Below, piece after piece: positions 8,911-17,814 of a stretch of 50,468 nt of DNA. The notes below the pieces were generated by a model. That model saw only the letters and a list, made by a program, of their open reading frames with translations. It had not been told where the DNA came from and did no database searches. How positions within the stretch are numbered: position 1 is the first letter of the stretch; every line of letters starts with the position of its first letter. The position numbers and the translations under genes are program-made. The DNA comes from Rheinheimera sp. (lineage in GTDB: Bacteria; Pseudomonadota; Gammaproteobacteria; Enterobacterales; Alteromonadaceae): contig DPJG01000030.1 in assembly GCA_003543135.1 (NCBI GenBank), forward strand, positions 1-50,468, written 5' to 3'.

Positions 8911-11846
8911 CACCAAGGCTCCGGCATGACAAAACGTGTATCGGCTATCTTGTTCTTTACAATGTCTTCTGCCTTTCTTTTAATCGAACTCAACACGCCC
9001 CGGGTCATCTTCTCTTCTAGAACGACATAAAAGAATGCTTGCCAGGGAACCCAAACGTTCGTCCATCGTTCCATGTTGGTCGTAGACATACGTTCTTCAT
9101 GTCTTTCTAACGCAGTTTTCCAGATCATCATCTCTGAAATGGATTCAGGATCAGCAGAAACCAACATTCTATCATGTTTGCATTTCACGCAATTTTCTAC
9201 TTCCGTGCACTGCACAGATTGCCCTTTAACGTCGATGATTTCGCGATCTTTACAAAACACCCCCCACCCTGTTTTTTGCATTTTCGCTCTGTGTTCATTC
9301 CATGTAATCGGCTCAATTCCCAATTTTATTGGGGCATTTTCGTCCCCGGAAATCATTGCGATCTGTAATGTCTTCTGGAATTCGAGAATGTCTCGCTCCA
9401 TCTGAACCCTATGCGGCAGTTTATTGGTGTAGCCTTGCGTGGTACTGCCTGACTCATGTTGGGCAATTAGTTGAGCGACGCCAAGATTAGCAGGATCTTT
9501 CAATTGAATATTCAGCAAGACTGTAGGCCTCAGCATCGACGGAACGAGCTGAAATTGCTTTAAATAATCTGATTGAGAGCAAATCGCTTTAAAATCCGCG
9601 CGAAAAGCATACTCGACAAGGGGATGCATCGCTCCCTGCATATAATACTTCAACACATTATTACCAGCGGACCGATGGGCAGCACAAATGCCTTCTAGAG
9701 CCTGAACAGCGCTGACATAATCTTCACCGTCAGCACGTATAGGTAAATCATCATAGATCACCTTGCCATTTGCTCTGTCTTTTCGACCTACAATCTTTTT
9801 ATGGAGCGGAACAGATGAGTTTCGCACGCAGTCTGGCGCTAATGTTGTAGCTACAGCAACGTTGGCACCGCTTTCGCATAAATATAGTATTAGTGCAGCA
9901 CTGAGCGCCTTTCGGGTTGGTACCAAATGTGACGCGACGTTTTCCAGCCCTCCAACCAATTGATACTTTTTGTTCCACATCTGCATGTTGCTTGTAGCGG
10001 CAGTTGGAGGGCAGCCCTGGTACAAATTACTGATTACCGATAATAAGTTTGCCAGCAGCAGCTCTGGCTCATCGTTGGGGAACACTTCTGCAATATATTT
10101 TGTCCATTGAAAGCTTGAAATAGATGCCCGACCATCCATTTTCGAACGGAACTCCTCACAGTTGACGGTTGCCAACTTAAGCAGCTCTTTCCCACGTTCG
10201 TACAAAATAGACCATTCCGTGAATGTTTTGCTTGCTTGAATACGTATCTCAAACAGTCGAATATTCGTTATTTCTAACATAGACTCAACAAGATCATCAG
10301 ATAAATTCGGATTTCGTAACTTTTCAAACAACAGTGTTTCTAAAAAGTCTCTAGTGTCTTTTCCATTACTGATCTCTATCCCTCTATACTTTGCAGCATC
10401 CATCAGGATATTTTCTAACCGAGACTGCTCGTCTTTATTAATGGACGCTTCAAGGATCGACTTACGGTGACTTTTATCCTGATGTTTTCTCGCTTGCGTT
10501 AAAAATTTGAATTTGGGAATGATTCGGGCTTCGCCCAACTGAGTGATGACATACAAATTTAAATTTGTATTGATGGAGTTTGGGTGAGTAAGATAAGCCC
10601 TGTAAGCCATGCATGCTCGACCAAACTCTGTATCGTTAATTTTTATGTTGTCACGTAATGAAGATGCGATTGACCTGTCGAAATTCCGCGAGTCTGCAAG
10701 CCATTCAAAGAAGTCCAACAAACGTAGATATTTATCTTTTGCGGTGCCAACAACATCGTTATTGGTTATAGCAATAAAACAAGTTGCTACTTTTTCTGCA
10801 AATTCGAGACTATACAGTTTTGTCAGTGAGATGAATGAATAAACTCTTCCATGTTTGTCTGAATATGGCATCGCACCGACATTGATATGCTCTGCACCAT
10901 ACACTGTAAACGACTTTTTTGTACGGCCCCGGCTTTGACTTTCATGCAGAATTTTGGTTCTTTCGTTAATCAGAGCCATTAAACTGGGGCTACTTCTAAT
11001 CTTACCGGCAGTGACATCTAACAATTTCGCCAGCCAAATCAAGCTAATTTTTCGCAAACTTGAATCCAGTACTAACTCAGTTGTCGCTAGAATGCGCTTC
11101 AACTTGTCAATATTACGATCTGCGGAAAATTGCGAGTACCCATGGGATTGAACAATCTGATCATATTCTTCAAAAAGTGATCTCAGCTTTGGAGCACGCT
11201 TCTCTACAACACTTGTGCTGAAACCCTCCCCCAAACCAAAAACAGTCAACACTGCTTTTTTATTTAATTTTCCGAGTCCATTGACAGGTAGAGTATTGGC
11301 TTTCGTTAAAGCTTCCAAAAAATTTCGAATTTCTGGTACTTTTCTTTCCCAAACCGTGCCAGTATTTCCCGCCTCATATAACTCAATTTCGAACTGCTCC
11401 AACATTTCACTGGCCCAACGCCAGGACAGTATACGTCCAGACATAGACCCTGTAGGGAAACTAAACTTTTTCTCAAATGCCCGTCGAGATATGTTTCCTG
11501 GTTTCTTTGCACTTGTGGAAGCAGGTAGCTCACCAATGTTATTCTGCAGATGGTTGATGAGCTGCGCGAACTTTTCTGGTGTTCCATAAGGATGATGAAT
11601 TTGTGTAAGAGTGCCACCATTGCGCTCTGTAATCTCTTGTTCGAAATCGTCTAAAACTTGCTTGCACCATTGGTATTTTGGGAGTTGGTAAAAATTGGAA
11701 AGCGAAGCGTGTTGAAATCCGTAGGTTTTTTCCATCAAGGAGCGAGCGATTTTTCCTCGGTGTGTCGGGAGTTGGTTGTTCTCAAACAACGTCTGAAGCA
11801 AAGCACGAAGCTTCGCTGGAGTGTTGTACTCACCAAGTCCCGACAT
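8910..11846 (-). CDS. Large recombinase-like protein with degenerate active site (978 aa)
   Basis: The start is the ATG at 11846, six bases after AGAGG and only 16 bp beyond the island thyA stop; the longer open frame runs into thyA and is rejected. The N-terminal third has two repeated units of similar build around RALLQTLFENNQLP and RNFLEALTKANTLP, with a further related unit between them, perhaps DNA-binding modules. A tyrosine-recombinase-like region lies near 640-810. It keeps LRPTVL, QHESGS and the tyrosine in TTQGYTNK (about Tyr806). The first catalytic Arg appears as Asn in ESGANVAV, and the His of His-x-x-Arg as Ser. A C-terminal Cys cluster (about 865, 880, 886, 889) follows. It may be an architectural partner of the two intact recombinases. 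Confidence 0.75.
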   Translation of the reverse strand: MSGLGEYNTPAKLRALLQTLFENNQLPTHRGKIARSLMEKTYGFQHASLSNFYQLPKYQWCKQVLDDFEQEITERNGGTLTQIHHPYGTPEKFAQLINHLQNNIGELPASTSAKKPGNISRRAFEKKFSFPTGSMSGRILSWRWASEMLEQFEIELYEAGNTGTVWERKVPEIRNFLEALTKANTLPVNGLGKLNKKAVLTVFGLGEGFSTSVVEKRAPKLRSLFEEYDQIVQSHGYSQFSADRNIDKLKRILATTELVLDSSLRKISLIWLAKLLDVTAGKIRSSPSLMALINERTKILHESQSRGRTKKSFTVYGAEHINVGAMPYSDKHGRVYSFISLTKLYSLEFAEKVATCFIAITNNDVVGTAKDKYLRLLDFFEWLADSRNFDRSIASSLRDNIKINDTEFGRACMAYRAYLTHPNSINTNLNLYVITQLGEARIIPKFKFLTQARKHQDKSHRKSILEASINKDEQSRLENILMDAAKYRGIEISNGKDTRDFLETLLFEKLRNPNLSDDLVESMLEITNIRLFEIRIQASKTFTEWSILYERGKELLKLATVNCEEFRSKMDGRASISSFQWTKYIAEVFPNDEPELLLANLLSVISNLYQGCPPTAATSNMQMWNKKYQLVGGLENVASHLVPTRKALSAALILYLCESGANVAVATTLAPDCVRNSSVPLHKKIVGRKDRANGKVIYDDLPIRADGEDYVSAVQALEGICAAHRSAGNNVLKYYMQGAMHPLVEYAFRADFKAICSQSDYLKQFQLVPSMLRPTVLLNIQLKDPANLGVAQLIAQHESGSTTQGYTNKLPHRVQMERDILEFQKTLQIAMISGDENAPIKLGIEPITWNEHRAKMQKTGWGVFCKDREIIDVKGQSVQCTEVENCVKCKHDRMLVSADPESISEMMIWKTALERHEERMSTTNMERWTNVWVPWQAFFYVVLEEKMTRGVLSSIKRKAEDIVKNKIADTRFVMPEPW

Positions 11847-11862
11847 TTCTAACCTCTGAAAA

Positions 11863-12777
11863 TCAAACAGCGACCGGTGCTGGGATCGCAGGGTGTGGGT
11901 CGTAACCATCCAAATCAAAATCATCAATTTTGTATTCAAAAAGAGAGGCTGGTTTTCGCTTAATTACTAGCCGAGGGAAAGGTCGTGGCTCTCTTGTTAA
12001 TTGCAATTTTGCTTGGTCGATATGATTTAAATATAAGTGGACGTCCATACCAAACCAGACAATCTCACCAACATCATACCCAGTCTGTTCAGCTAATATG
12101 GTTGTTAAAAAGGCCAAATTAGCGATGTTAAAAGCGAGCCCAAGATAAGAATCACACGATCGTTGCACCATTCCACCAGAAAGCTTGTTAGTGTTAGGAT
12201 CAACGTAAAACTGATAATGTTTATGGCATGGAGGAAGAGCCATCTGATCGAGTTCGGCGACATTCCAGCCATCAAATAAGATTCTGCGAGACGATGGATT
12301 GTTCTTCAACAAATCTATCACCTGGGCAACTTGGTCGATTTCTCTCCCGTCATCCGTTTTCCAGCGACGCCATTGCTTACCATAAACTGGCCCTAAATCA
12401 CCCCATTTTTGAGCAAAAGCGTCATCAGCTAAAATCCTCTGCTCGAACTCTTTCATTGACAAGGATTTATCAGCACTTCCGGCAGGTTGAGCATCGATAA
12501 ATTTTTTGTATGGCCAATCACTCCAGATGTGAACATTCTGCTCGACCAACTCTTTGATGTTGTGCCCACCGCTCAACATCCAAAGCATCTCTTTGAATGC
12601 TATTTTCCAATAAACTTTTTTTGTAGTGAAAACTGGAAATCCCTCGGCCAAATCGAAGCGCATGTGATGACCAAATATCGCTTTGGTACCAACGCCAGTC
12701 CTGTCAACTCTTTCGCTTCCACTTTTCAGTAACAGTGCAAGCAAATCCAAATATTGTTGTTCTTGATGTGTTTTCAT
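11863..12777 (-). CDS. thyA: Thymidylate synthase, island copy
   Basis: A complete 304-aa ThyA converting dUMP to dTMP with methylene-tetrahydrofolate. It has DRTGVGT near the N-terminus, the catalytic Cys in ALPPCH, the RSCD phosphate-binding motif, FNIANLAFL and the standard C-terminal end GYDPHPAIPAPVAV. It carries an insertion of about 40 residues before GDLGPVYGKQW, as in the longer ThyA forms of Bacillus or Lactobacillus type, and differs clearly from the truncated host ThyA, so it is not a duplicate. It is the first gene of the recombinase operon (16 bp to the next start) and lies about 350 bp from the island junction. It is expected to supply the function lost by insertion into host thyA. 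Confidence 0.95.
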   Translation of the reverse strand: MKTHQEQQYLDLLALLLKSGSERVDRTGVGTKAIFGHHMRFDLAEGFPVFTTKKVYWKIAFKEMLWMLSGGHNIKELVEQNVHIWSDWPYKKFIDAQPAGSADKSLSMKEFEQRILADDAFAQKWGDLGPVYGKQWRRWKTDDGREIDQVAQVIDLLKNNPSSRRILFDGWNVAELDQMALPPCHKHYQFYVDPNTNKLSGGMVQRSCDSYLGLAFNIANLAFLTTILAEQTGYDVGEIVWFGMDVHLYLNHIDQAKLQLTREPRPFPRLVIKRKPASLFEYKIDDFDLDGYDPHPAIPAPVAV

Positions 12778-12794
12778 GAAATTACCTATGGCAT

Positions 12795-12884
12795 GCCGAT
12801 AGTCAATAAGGGAGCCCCAACCTACGCCAATGAAAAAGTAAAGAACTAGCCGTCAGCCATATTTTTTCTTTTCATACTATCGGC
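12795..12884. repeat. Inverted repeat GCCGATAGT / ACTATCGGC upstream of island thyA
   Basis: Two perfect 9-bp arms (12795-12803 and 12876-12884) lie 72 bp apart, directly upstream of the island thyA start and inside the last 350 bp of the island. The stretch 12778-13070 otherwise holds no gene. The arms could be recombinase-binding sites of the island end or an operator of the thyA-recombinase operon; nothing in the sequence decides between these. Confidence 0.5.
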
Positions 12885-13070
12885 GATTCCCGACAAATTA
12901 TTCCTCGTTAGGTTACCGTCGAAAGAGTTAATAAACTAGCTCTGCTTGTGCATACGATACAAATTCACTCATCAGTTGCTCAATTGCTGATATTTGCTTC
13001 CTGAATGCACCACCCACATCTTGTGTGTAGCGTTTCGCACAATCAACAAAAACACTTTAGCAGCAAAACC

Positions 13071-13697
13071 TTAATAGGCAATGTCTTTGTGGAAATAAAT
13101 ATTGTCCGAATCGATTTGAATGTCACAAAGGAATGGTACCCCGAGGAAAATATCGGCACTGCGCTGGTACAGCTGGCAAGACAGTTTGCCGTCGTTGACA
13201 TAAAACTGGAACAACGTATGGCAAGGCGGCAGCGCTTGTTTACCGGCCGCTGCGTTGTCTTTTGGCGACAAGCGGGTGTCGGGTAACACCGCCGGATTCC
13301 AGGCACTGACAATCAACCGGCGCGAATCCGGTGTACGTTTAATGTCGCTGATCAGCTGACTGATTTGGTCAATGACTTCACCATTTGGCCCTTGCCAGCT
13401 GCGCCACTGTGCACCATACACAGGGCCGAGTTCACCTTCGGCTGTGGCCCATTCATCCCAAATCGACACGCCGTTGTCTTTGAGATAACCAATATTGGTT
13501 TCACCTTTTAAAAACCACAGCAGCTCATGAATAATAGAGCGTAAGTGGCATTTTTTGGTGGTGATCAGCGGAAAACCCTGGCTTAAGTCAAACCGCATCT
13601 GATAACCAAACACACTGAGGGTACCAGTACCGGTACGATCGGTTTTTTGATGGCCGGTTTCCAGCACATGACGCATTAAATCCAGATATTGTTTCAT
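13071..13697 (-). pseudogene. thyA: Host thymidylate synthase truncated by island insertion
   Basis: It starts at the ATG at 13697, overlapping the lgt stop as ATGA. Residues 1-189 are a typical gamma-proteobacterial ThyA ([23 protein letters not shown], catalytic Cys in [19 protein letters not shown]). The family continues with NIA and about 75 more residues to the folate site and C-terminus. Here 19 unrelated codons follow from about 13130 and the frame stops. It lacks the C-terminal segment that closes over the active site, so it should be inactive. The remaining 3' part of the gene should lie at the island's other end, outside the window. Confidence 0.92.
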
Positions 13698-14500
13698 AAA
13701 GTTTCTCCCTGGCGACGGCGCTGATAACCCCAGACAATCAGTGCAGTCCCGGCAATAATCATCGGCAGGCACAACCACTGCCCCATCGACATGCCAAGTG
13801 ATAACACGCCAAGATGGGCATCAGGTTCACGGAAAAACTCAACAATAAAGCGGAAACAGCCATAACCGAGCAGGAACAGGCCTCCGACATTACCGGCCGG
13901 TGGCTGTTTGCTGCGATACCAAATCAGCATCACAAACAGCACTAAACCTTCCAGTACAAATTCATAAAGTTGTGACGGGTGCCGTGGTAAAGCTCCGGCA
14001 TTGGGAAATAACACAGCCCAGGGTACATCTGTAGTGCGGCCCCAGAGCTCTGCATTAATAAAGTTACCGATACGACCTGCGCCTAAACCCAGAGGCAGCA
14101 AGATCACCACAAAATCACCGAGTTTCAGGTAGTTTTTCTGAGTTTTCCATGCAAAAAATGCCATGGCAGTTAACACTCCCAGCACACCACCGTGGAATGA
14201 CATACCGCCTTCCCAGATACGGAATAAATACAGCGGATCCTGTAAAAACAGCGGGAACTGATAAAACAACACATAACCCACCCGGCCACCAAGTACAACA
14301 CCAAGGAAACCATAAAACATCAGATCGCTGACCTGATCACGCGTCCAGCCTGAACCCGGCTTATCAGCAGCTCTGTTGGCTAAAAAATTTGCCAGTAAAA
14401 AAGCAATCAGATACATCAGACCATACCAGCGCACGCTGACTGGCCCCAGACTAAAGATCACCGGATCAATCTGAGGAAAAACAATATAACTTGCAGACAT
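13694..14500 (-). CDS. lgt: Prolipoprotein diacylglyceryl transferase
   Basis: Integral inner-membrane enzyme that transfers diacylglycerol from phosphatidylglycerol to the lipobox cysteine of prolipoproteins. The 268-aa product has about seven membrane segments, the SFHGGVLG motif with the essential His, and the family signature [14 protein letters not shown]. The start is the ATG at 14500 with AAGGG six bases upstream; the longer open frame begins at a TTG without support. It sits nine bases after the TauE gene and overlaps thyA by four, the usual lgt-thyA arrangement of gammaproteobacteria. Length is normal. Confidence 0.97.
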   Translation of the reverse strand: MSASYIVFPQIDPVIFSLGPVSVRWYGLMYLIAFLLANFLANRAADKPGSGWTRDQVSDLMFYGFLGVVLGGRVGYVLFYQFPLFLQDPLYLFRIWEGGMSFHGGVLGVLTAMAFFAWKTQKNYLKLGDFVVILLPLGLGAGRIGNFINAELWGRTTDVPWAVLFPNAGALPRHPSQLYEFVLEGLVLFVMLIWYRSKQPPAGNVGGLFLLGYGCFRFIVEFFREPDAHLGVLSLGMSMGQWLCLPMIIAGTALIVWGYQRRRQGETL

Positions 14501-14509
14501 AAACAACCC

Positions 14510-15304
14510 TTAACTCAAAATCATCTTGGCGCTGACCACCAGCAAAAACAGGCCAAATATCCTTTTTATCCGAAGCACCGGCAGTTTTTGTGTCAGTTTT
14601 GCCCCAAGTGGTGCCGCCAGCATCGAGGTAGACACTACAGCAACCACTGCAGGGAAATAAACAAAACCGACAAAACCATCGACAAAGCTGTAATAAGACC
14701 AGCCGGAGCTGACGTACCCTATCACAGCAAAGATGGCGATCACCAGCCCGGTGACTGCAGCCAGGCCAATAGCTAGGCGCATATTCACCGAAAAAAAGTT
14801 CAGCACAGGCACATACAAAGCCCCTCCACCAATGCCCAGCAAACTGGCAATGCTGGCAAGCATTGCCGAAATAACCGCAAGCACAGGTTTGGCCGGCAAA
14901 GCACGGACGCCACTGGCGGCCTGGCTAAATAGCATGCGAAGGCCAATCAGCGCCACGGCAACACCAAAAAACAGCTGCAATACACGGCCATTCACCAGAT
15001 AGGCAAAGGAGCCGACCAGCAAAGCGCCGGCAGCAGCTCCTGTTAATACAGCGGGCGCCAAGCGCCAGGGAATATTATGCAGCCGGTGATGGGCTCGGGT
15101 AGACGAAGCGCAGGTGATCACTATAGTGGCAAGCGAAGTGGCAACGGCCACCAGCATCACATGCTCAGCAGGAACAATATGGTAAAGCGGCAATAACAGC
15201 GTCAGCAATGGCACTATCACCAAACCACCACCTATGCCGAGTAAACCGGCCAGCAGGCCTGCCAGCGCGCCTAACATCATACAGATCAGAAAAAAAGTCA
15301 GCAC
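14510..15304 (-). CDS. TauE/SafE family sulfite or anion permease
   Basis: A 264-aa inner-membrane protein with about eight hydrophobic segments in two similar halves, each carrying a glycine-rich GIGGG motif (LLGIGGGLVIVP and LLGIGGGALYVP), the hallmark of TauE/SafE (DUF81) transporters. These export sulfite, sulfoacetate or related anions; the substrate cannot be read from sequence. The start is a GTG at 15304 with AGGT six bases before it. It sits between ptsP and lgt, all in one direction, nine bases before lgt, so it is probably co-transcribed with lgt and thyA. About 200 bp upstream (15305-15511) shows no gene. Confidence 0.9.
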   Translation of the reverse strand: MLTFFLICMMLGALAGLLAGLLGIGGGLVIVPLLTLLLPLYHIVPAEHVMLVAVATSLATIVITCASSTRAHHRLHNIPWRLAPAVLTGAAAGALLVGSFAYLVNGRVLQLFFGVAVALIGLRMLFSQAASGVRALPAKPVLAVISAMLASIASLLGIGGGALYVPVLNFFSVNMRLAIGLAAVTGLVIAIFAVIGYVSSGWSYYSFVDGFVGFVYFPAVVAVVSTSMLAAPLGAKLTQKLPVLRIKRIFGLFLLVVSAKMILS

Positions 15305-15511
15305 ATTATTACCTAGAGTACAACTCAGGCCAACCCGGCTCTGTCACAACAAGCTGCAGCAGACTGGGCGCATTTTTGCGGTGCGCTATTGTACAGAGCA
15401 GACCTGTGGCGAGCCAGTAAATTCAGGTGAGTTACCTGAATTGTTGAAGGCGGCAGCACAAGCTGCAACGAACAGAGGGAAAAAGCAGGAAAAGGTGGTC
15501 GTTCTCAGCTG

Positions 15512-17776
15512 TCAGGCGCGCAGTTGGTTCAGTAGTTTTTTCTGATCCAAAAAGCGCTGTACTTGTAAACGCACTTGTTTGGGCGACTGACAAGCCAGAA
15601 TTTCCGGCAACAGCAGTTTTAACTCCGAGATATCAATACGGCGCAATAACCATTTAATTTTTGCCAGGTTGCGGTGGTTCATACTAAAACGTCTGAAGCC
15701 CATCGCAATCAGGATCAAAATACCAATAGGCTCACCTGCCAGTTCACCACAGATACTGGCCGGGAACTGCAGCGCCTGACACTGCTGGCCAAGCTGGTTT
15801 AAAGCGCGTAGCACTGCCGGATGCAGCGCATCATATAAATTACCCACCCGCGGATTATTGCGATCCACCGCCAACAGATACTGGGTTAAGTCGTTGGTAC
15901 CCACAGAACAAAAATCAACTTTGTTCGCAAGCTCACTCAGCTGATACATAATGGAAGGCACTTCAATCATGACCCCAACCTTAGGCTTGGGCACTATGCC
16001 TTCTTTATTAAACTCATCGTCAACCTCAAACCAGGCCTGACGGATAAGCCGCAGTGATTCATCCACTTCCGCTAGATCTGAAATCATCGGCAGCAAAATA
16101 TGTAAATTGCCGCAGCCAATATTGGCTTTGAGCATAGCGCGGATTTGCACCAGAAAAATTTCCGGATGATCCAGCGTTAACCTGATGCCCCGCCAGCCTA
16201 AAAAGGGGTTTTCTTCCGAAATAGGGAAATACGGCAACGGCTTGTCACCGCCGACGTCCAAAGTACGCATCACCACAGGCTTTTCCGGGTAACTTTGCAT
16301 CACCTTACGGTACAGCTCAGTTTGTTCCTGCTCTGTTGGGAAGCGGCTGCGCATAATAAAAGGAAATTCAGTGCGGTAAAGCCCCACACCGTCGGTAAAA
16401 TCAGACTGGGTGGTTTCAAGTTCGATGGCAAGGCCTGAGTTCACCATCAGCTTAAACCTTGCGCCGCAGGCACTTTGCGCCGGCAAGTGCAGTTCGGCCT
16501 GATAGCGGGCGTTCAGTTCAGCGTCTTTATTCATTAACTGCTGATATTCATGGCAAATGGCATCGGCCGGCGACACCAAAATATTGCCCTGATAACCATC
16601 CACAATCAGCCGCTGGCCCTGCCACTGCATCAGCGGCAGTTCGTCCACGCCCATCACGGCCGGAATACCCAAAGCCCGTGCCATAATAGCGGCGTGCGAA
16701 TTCACTGAACCTTTCAGTGACACAATAGCCACCAGCTGAGCGCGCGGAATTTCTGCCAGCATGGAAGCTGTGACGTTATCGGCCACCAGCACCACATGCT
16801 CGGGGAGTTTGTAATGACGTTGTTCAGTGTCGAGTAAATGATTCAGCACGCGCTGACCCAAATCACGGATATCGGTGCCACGCTCACGCAGATAGGCATC
16901 ATCCATATCGTCAAACTGGCGGGCAAACTTTTCCACCACTCTTTTGAGCGCACTTTTAGCACACCAGCCTTCGGCAATTTGCGCTTCAATTTCATGACCC
17001 AAACTCGCAGCATCCAGCAGCTGATGGTACACATCAAATATCGCCAGTGCATCAGGTGGCAAATGGCCGGACATGCGCTCTGCCAGGCGGTTAAATTCAG
17101 CCTTAGTCACTTTGACGGCACGGTAAAAACGCGACAACTCGCGCTCCGGGTCGTCAGTTTTTTGTAGTGAAATGGCGTCAAAGTCACTGGCCGGCTGCAA
17201 CACAAAACCTTCACCAATAGCAATGCCAGGCGCGCCAATCAGACCTTGCAACTGCCCCACGTGCACATGCTGGTTCGGACTTTGACTGGTAAGCTGACGC
17301 ATTTCGGCATTGACCAGTACGGACGCCAGCTGCACACCTAAGGTCACTAAAAAGGATTCTTCATCTTCGCTGAATACCCGCGAGGCCGACTGCTGAATGG
17401 TCAGCACGCCCAGCACTTTGCGGTGATGGATAATAGGACAACCTAAAAATGCAGAAAAACAGTCTTCACTGACTTCAGGGGTCACTTTAAAACGGGGGTG
17501 TAAATGTGCTTCTGCTAAATTGATCGGTTCTTCACGCTGACCAACCCAGCCAATCAGACCTTCAGAAAAGCCGATTGCGACCTTACCAATGGCATCCGGA
17601 TTCAGGCCATCTGTTGCCATCAGCATAAAATGTTGTTGCTGGTAGTCGGCCAGGTAAACCGAACAACATTCGGTGTGCAGCGCATTTTTGACGTTGCTGA
17701 CCAGGCCGGCCAGAGCACTGGCCAGCGAAGGTTCCTGCGCAACATCCTGAACAATACGCCTTAACTGGCCGAGCAT
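15512..17776 (-). CDS. ptsP: Nitrogen-PTS enzyme I (GAF-EI fusion)
   Basis: A 754-aa phosphoenolpyruvate-protein phosphotransferase of the nitrogen-related PTS, which phosphorylates NPr from PEP and signals carbon/nitrogen and stress status. An N-terminal GAF domain covers about residues 1-160. The EI N-domain follows, with the phosphorylated His at about 361 in NSHAAIMAR, then the PEP-binding barrel with RTLDVGGDK and the C-terminal catalytic Cys in SICGELAGE. Length matches E. coli PtsP closely. The start ATG at 17776 has AGGGGA upstream. It lies 38 bp after rppH, as in many gammaproteobacteria. Confidence 0.97.
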   Translation of the reverse strand: MLGQLRRIVQDVAQEPSLASALAGLVSNVKNALHTECCSVYLADYQQQHFMLMATDGLNPDAIGKVAIGFSEGLIGWVGQREEPINLAEAHLHPRFKVTPEVSEDCFSAFLGCPIIHHRKVLGVLTIQQSASRVFSEDEESFLVTLGVQLASVLVNAEMRQLTSQSPNQHVHVGQLQGLIGAPGIAIGEGFVLQPASDFDAISLQKTDDPERELSRFYRAVKVTKAEFNRLAERMSGHLPPDALAIFDVYHQLLDAASLGHEIEAQIAEGWCAKSALKRVVEKFARQFDDMDDAYLRERGTDIRDLGQRVLNHLLDTEQRHYKLPEHVVLVADNVTASMLAEIPRAQLVAIVSLKGSVNSHAAIMARALGIPAVMGVDELPLMQWQGQRLIVDGYQGNILVSPADAICHEYQQLMNKDAELNARYQAELHLPAQSACGARFKLMVNSGLAIELETTQSDFTDGVGLYRTEFPFIMRSRFPTEQEQTELYRKVMQSYPEKPVVMRTLDVGGDKPLPYFPISEENPFLGWRGIRLTLDHPEIFLVQIRAMLKANIGCGNLHILLPMISDLAEVDESLRLIRQAWFEVDDEFNKEGIVPKPKVGVMIEVPSIMYQLSELANKVDFCSVGTNDLTQYLLAVDRNNPRVGNLYDALHPAVLRALNQLGQQCQALQFPASICGELAGEPIGILILIAMGFRRFSMNHRNLAKIKWLLRRIDISELKLLLPEILACQSPKQVRLQVQRFLDQKKLLNQLRA

Positions 17777-17792
17777 AACATCCCCTTCTTCA

Positions 17793-17814
17793 CCTCATGG
17801 TGGCGGCCATGAGG
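17793..17814. repeat. Perfect 8-bp hairpin between rppH and ptsP
   Basis: Arms CCTCATGG and CCATGAGG around a six-base loop fill the 38-bp gap between the rppH stop and the ptsP start. In the mRNA of this operon the hairpin is not followed by a U run, so it is unlikely to be an intrinsic terminator. It lies directly before the ptsP ribosome binding site, so it could tune ptsP translation or mark an RNA processing site. Confidence 0.6.

Larger units (their letters stand above)
1..13130. mobile_element. Mobile island inserted in host thyA (left end outside window)
   Basis: The right boundary is visible: the host thyA reading frame is canonical down to about 13131 and then becomes unrelated sequence. 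Everything to the left is recombinase genes, a replacement thyA, a PHP/SMC-ATPase gene and unknown genes, with more AT-rich sequence than the flanking lgt-ptsP-mutH region. Only one end is in view, so size, left attachment site and any target duplication cannot be given. The recombinase genes face away from the junction and start with the replacement thyA. The boundary is seen directly; active mobility is inferred. Confidence 0.85.
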
